DNA of 64,000 bases from Tethya wilhelma (lineage: Eukaryota; Porifera; Demospongiae; Tethyida; Tethyidae): positions 4,483,960-4,547,959 of the forward strand of contig CAXIPT010000005.1 of NCBI GenBank assembly GCA_964030475.1, in the 5' to 3' direction. Below are positions 1 to 12,320 of this stretch, one piece after another. Under the pieces are notes generated by a model. It made no database searches. It was not told the DNA's origin and was given only the letters and a program-made list of their open reading frames with translations. The position numbers and the translations under genes are program-made. Every line of letters begins with the position of its first letter. The first letter of the stretch is position 1.

Positions 1-2045
1 ACATTCTGAACACTCCAAGTGGATGCACACTCTACCGCTTACAAGAAGCACACACAGATAGACAAGACAACAAACTGCAATCTAATTGAACAGAGCCAAG
101 CCCCACATACAGACACATGCATAAGTGAATTAAAGAGCACTGAATATGTACATGGTAGTTACTACCACAGAGGGAGGGAGTCACTCAGTGAACATGAACA
201 CACACAAACTCCAAGAATGCTTCGAGTTTTCACAAGTAACTTTTCATAACTTACTTCACATCAAAACTCGGATGAAATTACATAAAGTAATCATCCACTC
301 TTTAAAACACAAAAAGCCAGTGAGTGATAATAGCAAAAGAAACTTTACAAGTTTGTTGTCATTCTGTGAATTGAATATCAATAATAATTTAGGTGCTCCG
401 ATTAATCTACAATCTTGATATAATCAGTGGCACTAAGTGCTCGACACATAATGTGGAAAAAGATTTGAGGCCATTCATTCGAAAGTTTCAATGTGAAAAT
501 GACAAGTTGCACTGTGCATACTGAGTATCATAACAGAGGGTATTATACAAACACTCGTGTCTATCATGTGTTTTAAGCAAACATAAAAAATCTAGCAAAT
601 ATGACATTCAATAACAGATGAAGCAAGAGTGATATACAGGCCAGCTAGTCCCCCCCTCAACCTGGTACTGAAACTGAGAAGCAGCTGTGACATCATACAG
701 AGCCATCACTGGTACCCCACCATGATGCATGAGCTACTAGTTGTAGTTTCAGTAACAGCTCTCAAGCTGCCTATTTCAGTTCTGGTGAGAGAGAGAGTGG
801 TGTAATACAGGCAATTGAACTGAACTACCACTGCTTCATCAACAGGCAAGAGGAGTCAGCCTTGTGGACAGTGATCTTTTTGTTGCTGTCTGTCAGCTTT
901 TTTTCTTTTTTTTTTTAGAATTACTCAAGGGAGCTGGTAGCTTGTGTGAAGTTACTTTAAAATCGAGTGAAACTATGTCAGATATGCTGACTGCATTTTT
1001 TCCAGCTAATCTTTAATGTCTATGATCTTCAAACGAAAAATTTCAAAAGCATAATATATCAAACACATGTTGCACAACATAGTGAGAAAGTCAATCAACC
1101 CTGTTTGACAAGTTTAGCAGCACCGGTGATCAAAGAAGCGAGACAATTCTGAACTTTATATCAAATGCACATCACAAGCTCAATAAAATAATTTCTATAG
1201 GATAAATATAATACGCTTAGAAAGTGCCATTTCTGAGCTAAAGAGTATCACGATGTAATTTGTCAAGTATCTCAAATGCATATCAGAGAGATCCTTACTA
1301 CAAATTTTATACTCCCAGCTACATGTATGTTAGAACCAACCTGGACATGATTACACACATGCAGTGTGGAAGCTAATCAAGAATATCACAAGCATTTAAG
1401 TAGCTATTGATTGTACCTACTTGTACTTACTACTGCCAGTAGTACTGTAGTACTGCATGCTAATTAAGAGATTCTAAAAGTAAAGTGAGTCAAAATTTTA
1501 AGGTGTGCTTCCAACTACTCCTCTTCCACGACTGTAAGCTACATGTACTAACAGTTGCCATTGACTCCTACCTCTTCCTGTGCGCTAGAAAACTTGTGGT
1601 ACTGGAGGAAGTTTAGGTAGAAGAGACCCTTGGAAGTGTATCACAGCAAAATTACATCACATTGTACATGTAGAATTGGTACAGAGGTACAAAGTGATTT
1701 GTTATTGGCAATGTTGGGAGGTTTTATTTTCCTCCTCTCCTTCAGAGCACACGTTTACAGTACATGCACTAACCAACAACAGGTCACTAGCCACTAGCTG
1801 ATAGAGTACAGTAACAATGACAGAGGAGATTTGATGGAAGAATATGCTTTGACTTTGGTATTCTGGATGGTCCAAGAGTTTCTACAACTAACTGGCTTAG
1901 TGAATCCCTTTCCATGCAGAGCCTACCCAGCCAGGCACACCTAGATACCTACTGCAAAGCTTGAGGCAGAATCAGATGTCAAACTGTGAGTGTGTACGCA
2001 CACACATACACACAGTGACACACGCACATGCACACACACACGCAC

Positions 2046-2085
<40 letters not shown>

Positions 2086-2815
2086 AAAGCATTATGCAAT
2101 ATAGACTCATAGGTGTGGGAGGAGATAAGAAACAAGGTACAGTACACAGAGAGGCATTGCCACCAGCTATTCACACGATGCTTCCTATATATACTCTCTA
2201 CAGTGAATCACAGCAACAACACAACTGATGTGCCCAATACCTAGCACAATGTATGTTGACACTGCACAGATATGTAATTAATACGTCAACATTGAACACT
2301 CAAAGAGGATAAATATCACATTGCCAAACCTACTCTGCGTCTATACACACACATCCTTACTCACAACATGCAAGCACAACCATTCTACATACAAGCATGA
2401 TCATTCTGAGGTTCATACCCAGGTGCTACAAAATGAGGCAATGCTACACATGCAATAGCCCAGTAGAAGTCCCTTCAACACAATACACACACTGTGACAG
2501 GACATTCCTTTCTAAGTGCACAAAACACACGTATACAGTTTATCGAGGCTTTAATTCATAAAAGGGTGAACCAAAGGATAAGGCGAACCAAAGCAGAATA
2601 GGAGCTCACACTGGCTTGAAGTGATGTCAGTTTATATTTTAATAAACCACAAAGTTATTCTCTTCTGAAATAATTTCCACCACTTCTCATTAATATGCAT
2701 GTCCATCCCATTCATTCCTACACTAATACATTCACAAACCTACAAAATTTTCTTGAAGCACAAGAGGGCTTTTTTTTTTGCAGATAATACAAATGAATAC
2801 TGTAATGGCTCTTAC
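1..2815. other. No gene recognised; AT-rich flank
   Basis: I find no convincing coding exon on either strand here. The open frames present are short, lack splice context or run through the CA repeat near 2.0 kb. The stretch may hold the 3' part and untranslated region of the minus-strand gene whose exon lies at 2816-3034, because that exon ends in a clean splice donor and must continue to lower coordinates. No downstream exon could be placed with confidence. Confidence 0.4.
1988..2083. repeat. CA-rich microsatellite
   Basis: Interrupted CA dinucleotide tract, purest at about 2046-2081. It generates spurious Cys/Val-rich reading frames on the minus strand. Confidence 0.9.
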
Positions 2816-3034
2816 CTGTCTCTTTGGGCTCAGTTCTGTCTTAGAGTAGTCACCAAGCAAGGAGACATTGCTGGTAGACAGCCCTCTCCTACTCAGGAGA
2901 GTATTTGCAGCTGGAGGTTTCAGTTCAGCTTGTATAAGCTCAGGTATCATTGGAGCTGAATTGGAGCGCTTCATGTCAGCTAGCGCTAGTAGCTGGCCAA
3001 AGTCAAGACACAACGCTGAGTGGTTTGTGAACAG
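2816..3034 (-). CDS. Exon of a PABIR/FAM122-like protein (partial)
   Basis: This 219-base minus-strand exon has a strong pyrimidine-rich acceptor just above 3034 and a GTAAG donor just below 2816. It encodes a peptide containing MKRSNSAPMIPEL and ends in SPKRQ. RRSNSAP is the N-terminal signature of the PABIR (FAM122) family, whose vertebrate members inhibit PP2A and carry a phosphoserine motif of 14-3-3 type. That link rests only on this short motif. The methionine at 2974 could be the start, or the frame could continue into an upstream exon. Remaining exons at lower coordinates were not found. The gene would be transcribed away from the kelch/pseudokinase gene. Confidence 0.35.
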
Positions 3035-4666
3035 CTGTGATGAAGAAAAGAGATACAAATTGGTGTAGCGGGAGGTGCTTTTTGTTTGCCTTCCTGTTGG
3101 GTTTTCAAGTAACAGTTTCGTTTTAGTAGCTCGGGTAGTGCTAACCAGTCTTTCCAAAGCAATCTTTTCGATAGAGGTCTTTGTGGGTTGAGGTCAGGTT
3201 TCGATATTCAGTTTGTACACGTACACGTACACTACTTTTTGTCCTGCGTCATTAACAGCTGTGGTAGTTACAAACAAGGATTTAGATATCCTGGAATTTT
3301 TGCAGCAAGAGCAGTTCGTTGTAATGCTTCTTCGGCTTATTTTCTTCAATAGAACAAAACTTTTCTTTACAGACTTGCTGCTTCAGCGCTGGAGAGCCTT
3401 GTCAACAAAAACAACCACAGTGAGAACTTTTGCAGAGGTGGGCGTTGCCCCGCCTATAGTAAATGTTAATTACCACATGATAGTGGAGTATTCTCACGTG
3501 AGAAGCTTATAATTGCTCAAGGGGGCGGAGCAAATGACTACGGGAGATATTTTTGTTCTTGATTGAGCAGTTGAGCCACAGCAATCAGAGCTAGCGCTGC
3601 AGTGTGGATTTGGAATGCAGTGTGCTGCAAGTTTTTGAAAAAACTAAAGTAAGTTAGTTTTCTCTATGTTATAAGTTTCTTCACAGAGTGATTTTCTAAG
3701 GTGATCACTGATGGTGGGAAATAAGAATTTGTCAAGAAGCCATTTGCAACTGCAGCAGAGCTTGTGCCTATTGTCATGATAATTTGTTGATAGTCTACTG
3801 ACCACTAATAATTAGCTTTGCATAATTGGTCTTAAGGTGCAAAGAAGTGAGTGAACTTGTCAGACAAGGAATCATTTTACATGATCTAGGCTATGATCTC
3901 ATGGTGAGTCTGACAGCCTGAGGGTCACTAACTTAGACACTGCAGCTGCCAGTAGAAAGTATCAAAATCCAATTCAGTAATACAAATACACAATAAGTAT
4001 GAGGTGTATCTTTCGAAATTTTATATTCAATCACTGAGTACAATCATGTTACCTAAGCAATAGTATCCATGGTACAACCTAGCTACTCTCAACGCGATGG
4101 AAAGTGTCAAGCATTCTTTAATATAATTACTATGAACCTGCCCTGTATTGCATCTTGGTTCCTGTAAATCACAGCTTCACGTTACTACTGTAGTCAGCCA
4201 TTTATTTGAGTAAACAAAAAACATGCCTCTCTATGGTATATCATCCAGTGCTGTAGGAGGTGTGTGTAAACTATATGGATAGTTGGGTCACTGTACTGGG
4301 TGGGTTGAGGTCAGCTATCTTTGTAGCATAAACACTCCATTAAATTTTCTTAGTCTCCTGGTGGGTGGTGTTCCTAGTTATCAAAAATTCTAATTTGCAT
4401 GCTTCACAGTCAGTATAGTTTACATGCTTGATTACTATCAGATAGCACATCCATGCATAGTAAACACAGCGCATGTAAACATTAGAAGAATGCTAATGCA
4501 TGACCAGGCATAATAAGTATAGAGATGTTTGAAATCACTTAGATAGACAAAGAGTGCCTGCCATTCTTTTGTGAAACCGAAAGTAGATACATAGCAGAAC
4601 AATGTATAGAGCATACTGATGTTAATTGAATGGTGCATGATGGTACATTACTGTATGTTGTTTCAG
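3035..4666. other. Intergenic, divergent promoter region
   Basis: This stretch separates the minus-strand RSNSAP exon from the first coding exon of the kelch gene. A candidate 5' untranslated exon ends near 3647 (AAAG followed by GTAAGTTAG), and the acceptor for the first coding exon is TTTCAG at 4661-4666. No other gene is seen. Confidence 0.4.
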
Positions 4667-4668
4667 TA

Positions 4669-5265
4669 ATGGAAGAGCCAGAGAGATATGAGCCTCAGCC
4701 TCGATGGGGTCATTTGTCAGTCACCATTGGAGACAAGCTCTACATGTGGGGAGGACGTATTGAGGACTTCTCGGGTAACAGTAAGAAAGAGGTGTGTGAG
4801 TGATAACTAGTATAATATTATCAGTTTGTGTTCTGATAGCCATTGCTGTAGCATTAAAGTCAACATTTCTGTTTGGAATGGCTGTGTTTGTGCAATTTTT
4901 GAGCTGGAAATATCAACATATCAAAATTTTAGCCATACCTAATTCTCTATAAGTCATTACCTTTAACTGAATTACAAGGTGGGAGTGTTTGTGGCGATCA
5001 TTGTGTATTTTGGTCGCTTCACTTTCTCTTTTGGAAACGTGAAGTGGTAGTCTTGTTGTGACATATGGCACTCATTTCAAGTACAAGATGTTTTTCATTT
5101 TTGAGGTGATATAAGATGCCTATAATTAGGTAAATTCAATAGACACTACTCTAGTTTACAGCTACTCTATAATAATAGTATCTAACTCAAGCACTTTTGA
5201 TCCTAGCTGCTTAGGTTTTGGTATACATATAATCACACTCACATACACACATACAGACAGACACA

Positions 5266-5328
<63 letters not shown>

Positions 5329-8300
5329 GCACACACACACCTCAATACAGCTTGCTTCATGTGTTGAGGTATTTGACTTCACAACAGAGAAATGGGAGAA
5401 GAAAGAAACAACAGGCGTTCCACCTTCAGGTCTCTACAACAATGCCTATACAACAATTGGTAGGCCCCCAAACTACTATACGATAAATGGTGTTGGGCTT
5501 ATCAGATTAAAGTGTGGTGTGTCTATGTAAACTGAGCCTGGTATGCGTACCCACCTTAGTTATGATAATGATGAAGTCAAATTGCTGGGTTGTATATCTA
5601 TAACGTACATGACTACCATTATAGGCTAAATGAGCACTGTTACTTTAGGACAAGATTGAGTCTTGTAGATTTCGTGTTTCCTCATTGTTGGTCTCTCTTA
5701 GTTTGTAACCGAAGCTGATATCCTATCTATAAGGAGCATCTGTGATTAATAAGAACTAGCTACATTATTAATTTTACAGCTAGTGTCAAAGTACTGTATA
5801 CAGTATGGTAGTCAAAGCAAAAGTCAATTGAGTACCCATTATCAAATACAAAACATAGTAACTAGTCTTCATTCCCTCACCTATTGCATTTTAGGACGAT
5901 CACTGTATGTGTATGGAGGCTGGGACGGTAGAATAGCCTACAATACTCTTCATGAGTTGAATGTGGACACTCTTCACTGGACGCTTATCACACCAAACGA
6001 GGAGGGTCAAGATTCATCAAAAGTACCGCTGAAATTGAGTGGGTGTGGCCTAGTTTCTTACGGCTCAAAGAAGCTTGTCCTGTTCGGAGGCTATGGGCTA
6101 GTGGCGGAGGAGAAAAAGAAGAAAAAGAAGAAGAAAAGGAAGAAGAAAGTGAATGTTACTTTCAGTCAGTCCACAATCAGTGAGGAAGAAGAGGCTAATC
6201 TGACCATCGGGAGTGAGACCTCGGATAAACCTAGTGACAGTACGTGCGGTGTGACTAGTGATGGTAGCAATTCTAACAGCCAAGGTACGAGTGAGCCCGA
6301 ACAGCTACCTGAAGGAAGGAGTGAATCTGGGACCACAAGCGAGATTGGTGAAGAAGACAAGAGTGCTGCTACAACCCAAAAGCTTGACACCGAGGGCGAT
6401 GGGAAAAGTGAACCAGCAGAGAAAAGTGAAAGTGCTGATACCAGTGAAGCTGTTCCTAACGGAGGTGGTGTTGCCAACGGTGACGTTGATGGTGATACTA
6501 GGGATGGTGATACTAGTGAAGCTGTTTCTAATGGAGGTGATGTTGCCAACGGTGACGTTGATGGTGATACTAAGGATGGTGATACTGAGGATGGTGCCTC
6601 TCCGATCCCCAACTCCTCCAGTATGCTGAATGCTATAATGGATGTCATGAAATCATCGCAAGAAGAAACCGCTGCAGAGAACGGAGTCAGTCTGGAGACT
6701 GTCCTTGAGAGGCCCAGTGTGAGCAGCGAAGGTGGAGATGACACTAGTACTGGAGAGAAGACAGACATGGTGAATGGAGCTACAGGCGATGGTGCTAATG
6801 TTGAAGACGATGTGTTTGTAACAGAGGTAATTCAGGTCGAGAAATGGACCAACCAAGTGAAGGTGTTTGACATTGAAGCCGGTGAGTTGGACATTCTTGT
6901 GTTATTGTTATCACTTGTCCATGTGGTAGTGTACATTATGGTGCAATACTATTTCTGTGATAGCTATTGAATAATGTACACACTCACATACATGTGGTTT
7001 GCATTGGTATGGTCTACATATGTGCACAGGCACAACTGTAACCACAAACAAACAAACCAACATACATTTAGACCTGTCCCTTTTTCCTCCGCACAGGAGA
7101 GTGGTCTGCTCCTGAGGTTAGCGGGGACCAACCTCCTCCGTGTGTTGATTTTTCCTTCATCTCCATTGACGACCATAGAGCTGTGGTGTTTGGAGGATTT
7201 CAGCCTGATAAAGGTGCTGTCAGTGAGACCTATGTCCTCGATATGGCATCGTGGGTACGTCAAATAACTCTGCTGATTGTTGTTAGTTAGACTCATTCCC
7301 AGGCTCAAATTCTCCTTGCTATATAGTGTGGTCTAATTCACACAGGTATAGATACAGATCGTTAAGTAGCTGGACTCTTGTTTTTCACAGATGCATGTCT
7401 ATATCCAAGCATTACACAGCTGTGAAAAAAGGGTCTAACTAGTTATGATGATCAAGGTGTCTGGGAATGAGACTATAAATATGTAGTTACAATCATGTAG
7501 ATATGTATGTAGCAGTCATTGCAATCAAAATCTCCTCTGTGATGTTATTGTAGAGCTGGACCAAGCTGGATAGAAATGGAAATGGCAGGTTCTGGCCCAA
7601 AGGGAGAGATGGCCATGCCTCGTGTGTCCTCTGTACTGGGACACGCCCACAATTATTGATCTCTGGAGGATGGGATGTTAACAACATTCTCATGAGTGAT
7701 GCGTGGGTGTTGGATGTCAACTCAGGTCACTGGAAAGAAGTATGTCGTCTTCCAAGAAAACCTAGTATTATCGTAGTATCACTTACATGACATTAATTGT
7801 ATTCACAAATACTCTATAACACGTACACTAAGAAGTATATATCATGCATTGATGTCTGTATTAATCCCCAGCTCTCTCTCCCTGGGGTCATTGGTGCGAG
7901 GCTGTGGCATTCTATAGTCTCCTACAGTGTGAGTCCAAAGTTCAAGCAGTTGTTGTTCTTTGGTGGGTGTCCTGGCCTTCCTCTTGATCTCTCCACCCTG
8001 GAGTCATGGTCCAAGCTGGCTGCCACTGTGGTTACTGAGCTAGGTATTATACTATGTGTAGAGAAACATAACTACTGTATATATTTGAGGGAAAGCAATA
8101 GCTAAAATTAACTTTTTGCAGTTATGTTTTTAAGACTCAAACAACTCAATCCCATATAATAATTATTTTATCTTGAAAATATAATATTGCAATCCTTGAT
8201 TTTTTTTTGACCAGTGTAATTTTCATGGAATTACATCATTTCTAACTATAATTTTTATGTTATGATCGACATAATGGTCATATTTTTGTGGTGATTGCCC

Positions 8301-8716
8301 TTGTACTACTCTCCAGTCATGTCGAATCATGTATCATGTATGTCCATTGGTACAATATAGCTTTTGTCTATGATAGATGTAAAGGAGTAGCATTTCTATT
8401 CTGCCAATTCCATTATTCCTTCCTTATTAATTTTATAATACAGGAATAGTTGACCCCGTGACCTCTGATGGTGAATTAAGAGTAGATGATCCTCTATTTG
8501 TGGAAAATGGGCTATCAGAATGGGTCGTCTTTGATGGTTTGAGCTTTCAACAGCTAGGAGAACCAACAAAGAGAATGAGAGAGAAAGTTGTAACGGCTGA
8601 ATATAGGTATGTTTGCAATGCTAATTATAGAAAGATAATTGTAATTTGATCGTGTGTATGTGTAATGATAATGTTAAAATGTCAGCTATATTATTGTGGT
8701 TAATTCCCAACTACAA

Positions 8717-8758
<42 letters not shown>

Positions 8759-9864
8759 GTAGAGCAATCAGAGCTGAGAAGATTGCTAGAGAAGTTCTAA
8801 AGAAAGTGGAGAATCTCTCATTTCGTAGAAGTACCTCACCTTTCAACATATCCCTAGGTTCTCCTACTAGTATGCTCGCACCTCCAAACACCCTTGCTAG
8901 TGCAGTCGCAGAGTCTAAGACCAACCTTCCATTCTGGGTGATTCCACGCAGCGAGGTCAGTATCTCAGGCCGGGAGATCGGGAAGGGACGATGGACCACA
9001 GTCCACACTGCCAATTATCGAGGTGATCACGTCGCAGCTCGTTGTCTCTATAGCCAGATCATTTCTGAAGAAAACCAGAAGCTCTTTATAGAATGTATGA
9101 ATCTGGCGGCGACGCTACGTCATTCCAACCTCCTTCCGTTCATAGGAGCCATTCTAGAAGAGGAGCCAATTATCATCACAGAGCTGATGCCCTTCAATCT
9201 CAAGATGGTCATGGACAAAGGTCAACTGCTCAATTATCAGATCATCGGCATTGCACTCGATGTAGCAAAGGCTCTGAATTTCTTGCATCAAACGAAACCA
9301 GAGCCAGTTTCTCACGGCGAGCTTAGCAACACGAGTGTCCTCCTTGAGCAAGTTAAAGGAAACAGGTGGAAAGCCAAACTGTACGACTTCATGACGGCCA
9401 AGTTCTTCAAGCAGATCATCTCACCAGCAATAGACAGTGATCGTGAGCAGAGCCCTGGGGTGTTCTCTCTCTCTAGCCCGCGCAGAAGCCGTACCACCCG
9501 GAGTCCGAGCATAGAAAGTGAGGTGCTGATTCCAGGCTCAAGAGCAAAGATGATGGGAAGGAAAACTAGCATTGTGATACAAGATTCAGATCCATTCATC
9601 CTCACTCCATCAAAGGACACTTACTTCTATGGTTTGCTGCTGACGGAGATGTGTACGGGTAGCCTACCACTTGAGGTGTCCCTGACCTTTCTTGTTGAGA
9701 GCATTACGTGGAGTGAAGTAGCTAGCATTATCAGAGCTTGCATTGTCCCTATTCCTGACCAGCGACCCAACATGGAGGAGCTTGTTACTAAAGTGACTGA
9801 AGTTTATAGAGAGGTTGCTTTTAGTGGTGCTCTTTTGTCTCGGTCTGGTGCAAGATCCAACTAG
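4669..9864 (+). CDS. Kelch-repeat protein fused to a C-terminal pseudokinase domain
   Basis: Eight coding exons keep phase throughout and give 999 residues: 4669-4791, 5351-5459, 5895-6881, 7097-7254, 7554-7739, 7872-8043, 8444-8606 and 8763-9864. The N-terminal and central parts hold kelch-type blades (LYMWGG, LYVYGGWDG, LVLFGGYG, AVVFGGF, LLISGGWD, LLFFGG). They are interrupted by a lysine run near residues 150-163 and about 230 acidic, Ser/Gly/Asp-rich residues with a near-repeat. From about residue 699 the protein follows a TKL/tyrosine-kinase-like fold: glycine loop GREIGKG, helix-C FIEC, RHSNLLPFIGA and a DTYFYGLLLTEM helix. The catalytic positions have changed. The beta-3 lysine is Arg (VAARCL), HRD reads HGE and DFG reads DFM, with a roughly 60-residue insertion after it. 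A scaffold or sensor pseudokinase is therefore inferred. The start is the first ATG after a TTTCAG acceptor; earlier exons would be non-coding. Confidence 0.85.
5235..5340. repeat. CA microsatellite in kelch intron 1
   Basis: Long AC dinucleotide tract ending about ten bases before the acceptor of the second kelch coding exon, so it replaces much of the usual pyrimidine tract. Confidence 0.9.
8716..8752. repeat. AC microsatellite in last kelch intron
   Basis: AC dinucleotide tract just upstream of the acceptor (TAG at 8760-8762) of the exon that encodes the pseudokinase domain. Confidence 0.9.
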
Positions 9865-11681
9865 TGCAAGCATCAAATTACTGTGACACTCATTGTTGCA
9901 CATGTATGAATTTTTGGTTGTTCCTTATCACGAAATTGATATAATCCACCCTCCCCATAAAGCATATTTGAGCTAAATCCTTGTGAAAAGAAATACAACC
10001 CAAACCCGTTGGATGATATGATTGGGACCCTCCGTTTTGTTTTGCCAACACTGGCAAGAGTTGTCAGCTGTAAGCTTAACCAGGTGCTATTTGTTTTACA
10101 ATTTTATGCCTACCAATCCTTACATGAGTAGTGTTTGGGTTGCGGTTTTTTCTTTTTTGGGGGGTAATCATGCGCATGCGCAAACTTAGAGGTGCCTCTA
10201 ATAGCGATATCGGATGCAAGAAGTTTACATTCACTGTGCTATCAATAGAAAGAAAATTAATGCTTTCTCCTTAACTAAAGTACGATTATTATTTTCTTTA
10301 GTTGCAAGACGATTCTCATAAAACTTACCGCAAAAAAATTGTTTTGGCGGGCTCATATTTTTTCAAATATTTGAATGATGAACCGGCCTTGCATGCTTGC
10401 GGCACGAAACTTTGGTGGATTGCTACTGACAATAAAACCATTTTCTAGGAAAAAGTAAGTATTATGTGGGGTAATTTTGGGGTGCTGATTAGTATGTGGC
10501 TATTTTTTACTTATCTTTTTTAAATTGTAAACAATGTGTCACGGGTAGAAGTCTGAACGTAAACTGGCTCGGAACTTGATGAGTACATGAAAGTAACATC
10601 CAGATTTGGAATCAGCACATTGAAAAATGCTGGTATCAGCTGATTTCATCATGTATTTTTCAGCGGTATGCCACGGAGACCTGTAATCTGTGTTATTCCA
10701 CTTCTACCTCAACCATGCATCATCACTGAATTAGGCACTATCACTGAGTAAGGCTTGAGCTCAGGTGCTGTTCCAAGTTCTAACTAGTTGGACTCCAGGA
10801 TGATGAAACAGTAAGGCCATCATAGTTAAATTCTGCATCAATTGCATGCATGGTTCATAGTTCACTGAAATGGCTGAACAATTCGCAGGTGAATATTGTA
10901 GCTAAGAAAGTAGGTTTGACAGTTAACCCGAAGTTCTGTGGTGCTAGACGGTGCTAGTCCACCAACTGTGAATATTGTGGGCATTACAAAGGGGCAGATA
11001 TATGAACTAAGTCTGATAAGAAAAGCTAGAGCTACTCCTTGGATCAGCTTTTATCAAGATGTACAAGCAATTTGTGATTCATCGTTCACCACTCGTTTCA
11101 ATAGCTTCAAAGTGATGGTTGGCAGGCTTGAAAAAAAGCGCTCACTTTTGATACGAAATATTAGCAAAGAGTGAACTAGTCATGCACAAAGTACTATGAT
11201 CCCAACTGATGATGAATCAGATGCTTTTTCCATAGAAAAGGCTTAAGTTAGAGTTGTCAGCTAAACTACAATCCTCTAGTGCAAAATGTTAACAAACGAA
11301 GTCAATTACATTCTGCCCACACTTCAGTGCACAATCTTTGCCAAAGATTCCATCAAATGCAATCTATAGAAAGAAGGATGAGGAAGCTTAAATTTACAAG
11401 AAAACTTGGACCTTCAGTCCCAGTTAAATGATTTTGAAGAATTATTTTCATCTAAGATCTTTGAGCTGGAAGAAAGAATAGCATTGCAGAAGTTGAGCTT
11501 GCACATCATGATCCTCTCTGAACGGCTTGATGATCTTCAGTCAAACACGTCATGCACAGTTCATACAAAGAAAGGCCAAAAGTTTGTTGATGGGCCAGAA
11601 TTAAACGCATATCTATTTGTATTTTTTGCTCTATACATCCACAATAATTATGTACTCTAGCTATAACTATAACTTGCATAT

Positions 11682-11728
<47 letters not shown>

Positions 11729-12187
11729 ATTGCTTTACAGCATGTGGACATATATAAGTACAAAGGAGAGGGATTGGGTGAGATATGATACAGTGAATGA
11801 AGTGATACATGCTGATGGACAACTATAAAATAGCAGCCATGACAAACATAAAATTATAAAACATAGTATCTGAGTTCATTTGTTGCATAAGTGAAACAGT
11901 TGAATGGATCAGAAAGTGCATGAGAAAAATAATAATTTAGGATGATAATTGTTTGGTAGGTAAGATGGAGCATTTACTGCAGGGGCAACAAATATGGAAA
12001 GAACACAGATCCTCATCATTGAAATGATTAACAAAGATAATGTAGATAATTCAAGATTTACATATACACTTCATGTTTGTTGTCACTATACTAAGAGGTT
12101 GTATTGTTCAGATGTAGTGTAGAGTTTCACCATTTGTACCTAAACAAACATAACACAGAATATGGTACCGCGTTTAGTCAGTTGCTA
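9865..12187. other. Intergenic with eroded ORFs of unknown origin
   Basis: No intact gene. Two plus-strand frames, 10938-11174 (78 codons) and 11406-11660 (84 codons, rich in Leu/Glu and predicted helical), look protein-like but match nothing I recognise. Neither has splice signals or a neighbour that would make it a gene. They could be remnants of a mobile element or a decayed host gene. Confidence 0.3.
11685..11726. repeat. ATT trinucleotide microsatellite
   Basis: Fourteen or so tandem TTA/ATT units, directly visible. Confidence 0.95.
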
Positions 12188-12320
12188 CACGAGTGCGCCT
12201 TTAGCGGCTTTGCTGAGCTGGCAAGTCTGTAATTACATTCCAATCATGTGACCGAAATACTTTTACAATGAGAATTGCACCCGCTTGCCAGCTCAGCGCT
12301 GCGGCAAAGGCCCAGTCGTG
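12188..12320. repeat. Imperfect inverted repeat spanning the methyltransferase start
   Basis: The left arm at 12188-12225 and the right arm at 12284-12320 are reverse complements over about 37 bases with roughly seven differences. The inner 13 bases (ctgagctggcaag and its complement) match perfectly. The 58-base loop contains the ATG at 12268, and the right arm encodes residues about 6-17 of the methyltransferase frame. It could be a foldback insertion or a cruciform-forming promoter element. Confidence 0.8.

Noticed and set aside
1941..2174. Minus-strand Cys/Val-rich frame
   Set aside because: It is the translation of a CA microsatellite.
6166..6768. 200-codon minus-strand frame inside the kelch gene
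   Set aside because: It is a shadow of low-complexity codons on the opposite strand of a well-supported exon.
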